A DNA stretch of 6,022 bases from Clostridia bacterium (GTDB lineage Bacteria; Bacillota; Clostridia; Christensenellales; Borkfalkiaceae), in contig JAFVRU010000175.1 of the NCBI GenBank assembly GCA_017504065.1, forward strand, positions 1 to 6,022. The letters are read 5' to 3'. Numbering within the stretch: the stretch's first letter is position 1; each line of letters starts with the position of its first letter. The translations under genes were made by a program, and so were the position numbers. The notes beneath the pieces are model-generated. The model was not told the DNA's origin. It saw only the letters and a list, made by a program, of their open reading frames with translations, and did not search any database. Positions 5,275 through 6,022 of the stretch are shown piece by piece.

Positions 5275-6022
5275 TTACGTTTTTCGGTATTTATTCGGAG
5301 AAACGCCTTTGAGTTGTTTGAACGTTTTGATAAAATAACTCAAGTCGTTGAACCCGCAATCGAACGCGATCTGCGTTACGGGGAGCTTGGTGATGAGTAG
5401 TTTCCGCGCCGCTTTTTCAATGCGGTAGGTGGTGAGATACTGAAAGGGGGTCGTGCCCGTCATGTCCTTGAAAAACTTGCAAAAATATTTCCGTGAGAAG
5501 CCTGCGACGGCGGACAGCTCGTCCAAAGTGATTTCGTCTGCGTACCGCGTGCGCAAATACTCCAACGTAGCCTTTAATTTCCCCATTCGTTTTTCGTCGT
5601 AAACGTCGGTTTTGGCTTGCGACGTAAACGCGTCGTTGCGTTCGATTTCCCCCAGTAAATCCAAAAACGCGCCCAAAGCCTTAAAGGGCGGCGCGCCCGT
5701 TTGTACGTATCGCATTTGCTCGAATACGTTGTCGAGCGCAAGGCGGATTTGCTCGTTTTGCGGCCGTTCCGTTAAAAACGCGGCGTGGGAGAGCAGGTCG
5801 TCGATGAACCCGTCGCAAACGGGATTCCCCGTTTTTAAAAACGCTAAATCGAAAACTATCACGTCGTATACGCAATCGTTGGGGGTCGCGCCGTGCACCG
5901 TTTCGCTGTTGATCAGGGCGAAATCGCCTGCGTGTAATACTTGCGCGCGGTGGTCGAGTGTAAGCGTGAGTTCCCCGCTCAAAACCCGTATAAGCTCCAC
6001 CGAAACGTGCCAATGCGCCCAA
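5275..6022 (-). CDS. AraC-family transcriptional regulator, 5' end cut by window edge
   Basis: The visible 248 residues run from a truncated N-terminus to TAA at 5275-5277. The first residues are WAHWHVSVELIRVLSGELTL, the H-x-H-x3-E and beta strands of an AraC-type N-terminal cupin ligand-binding domain; AGDFALINSETVHG continues it. The last hundred residues are an AraC DNA-binding domain with two helix-turn-helix motifs: TLDELSAVAGFSRKYFCKFF and PVTQIAFDCGFNDLSYFIKTF, ending GVSPNKYRKT. The frame stays open through a GTG at 5998-6000, but that codon is the Val inside the conserved HWHxxxEL motif, so the true start lies outside the window, probably 20-40 codons further. Such proteins usually sense a sugar or related small molecule and activate a nearby operon; the target would be beyond the right edge. 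The ligand cannot be predicted. Confidence 0.95.
   Translation of the reverse strand, partial: WAHWHVSVELIRVLSGELTLTLDHRAQVLHAGDFALINSETVHGATPNDCVYDVIVFDLAFLKTGNPVCDGFIDDLLSHAAFLTERPQNEQIRLALDNVFEQMRYVQTGAPPFKALGAFLDLLGEIERNDAFTSQAKTDVYDEKRMGKLKATLEYLRTRYADEITLDELSAVAGFSRKYFCKFFKDMTGTTPFQYLTTYRIEKAARKLLITKLPVTQIAFDCGFNDLSYFIKTFKQLKGVSPNKYRKT

Noticed and set aside
5998..6000. GTG at 6000 as the AraC start.
   Set aside because: It encodes the Val within the conserved HWHxxxEL cupin motif, and the frame is open to the window edge, so the gene is simply truncated.
1..6022. CRISPR arrays, tRNA or rRNA genes, insertion sequences, toxin-antitoxin pair.
   Set aside because: No regularly spaced repeats, no cloverleaf or rRNA sequence and no transposase were seen. 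The XRE gene's partner is a membrane protein with a SHOCT tail, transcribed divergently, unlike known two-gene toxin-antitoxin operons.

Overview
The window looks like a chromosomal segment of a low-to-mid GC Gram-positive bacterium, probably an uncultured Clostridia-type Bacillota. The support is indirect: the DnaK lacks the roughly 24-residue insertion that Gram-negative DnaKs carry after the IKR motif, genes have strong AAAGGAG-type ribosome binding sites, and the promoters are classical sigma-A type. No rRNA, tRNA, phage or IS gene is visible, so the species cannot be fixed.

Layout from left to right. (1) Positions 1-760, minus strand: a nearly complete short-chain dehydrogenase/reductase (SDR) gene whose last codons lie just outside the window, with a clean sigma-A promoter. 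(2) Positions 761-955: divergent AT-rich intergenic region shared with dnaK. (3) Positions 956-2752 and 2886-4037, plus strand: dnaK and dnaJ, the Hsp70/Hsp40 pair, separated by a 133-bp gap that holds two hairpins and a perfect 14-bp tandem duplication ending exactly at the dnaJ start codon. No CIRCE element is seen, and hrcA and grpE are not adjacent. (4) Positions 4062-4091: a strong hairpin between convergent genes. (5) Positions 4104-4304 (minus) and 4398-5090 (plus): a divergent pair made of a 66-residue XRE/Cro-type repressor and a 230-residue four-helix membrane protein ending in a SHOCT domain. The 93-bp gap between them holds two nearly identical 19-bp palindromes. One sits in the spacer of the SHOCT gene promoter, the other over the probable promoter and start of the repressor gene. 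(6) Positions 5091-5274: intergenic region with a degenerate repeat-like stretch and a textbook rho-independent terminator. (7) Positions 5275-6022, minus strand: an AraC-family regulator whose N-terminus runs off the right edge.

DnaK and DnaJ form one chaperone machine (with GrpE encoded elsewhere). The XRE/SHOCT pair looks like a compact, self-regulated module and is the most interesting part of the window. The SDR and AraC genes show no evident functional link to these.
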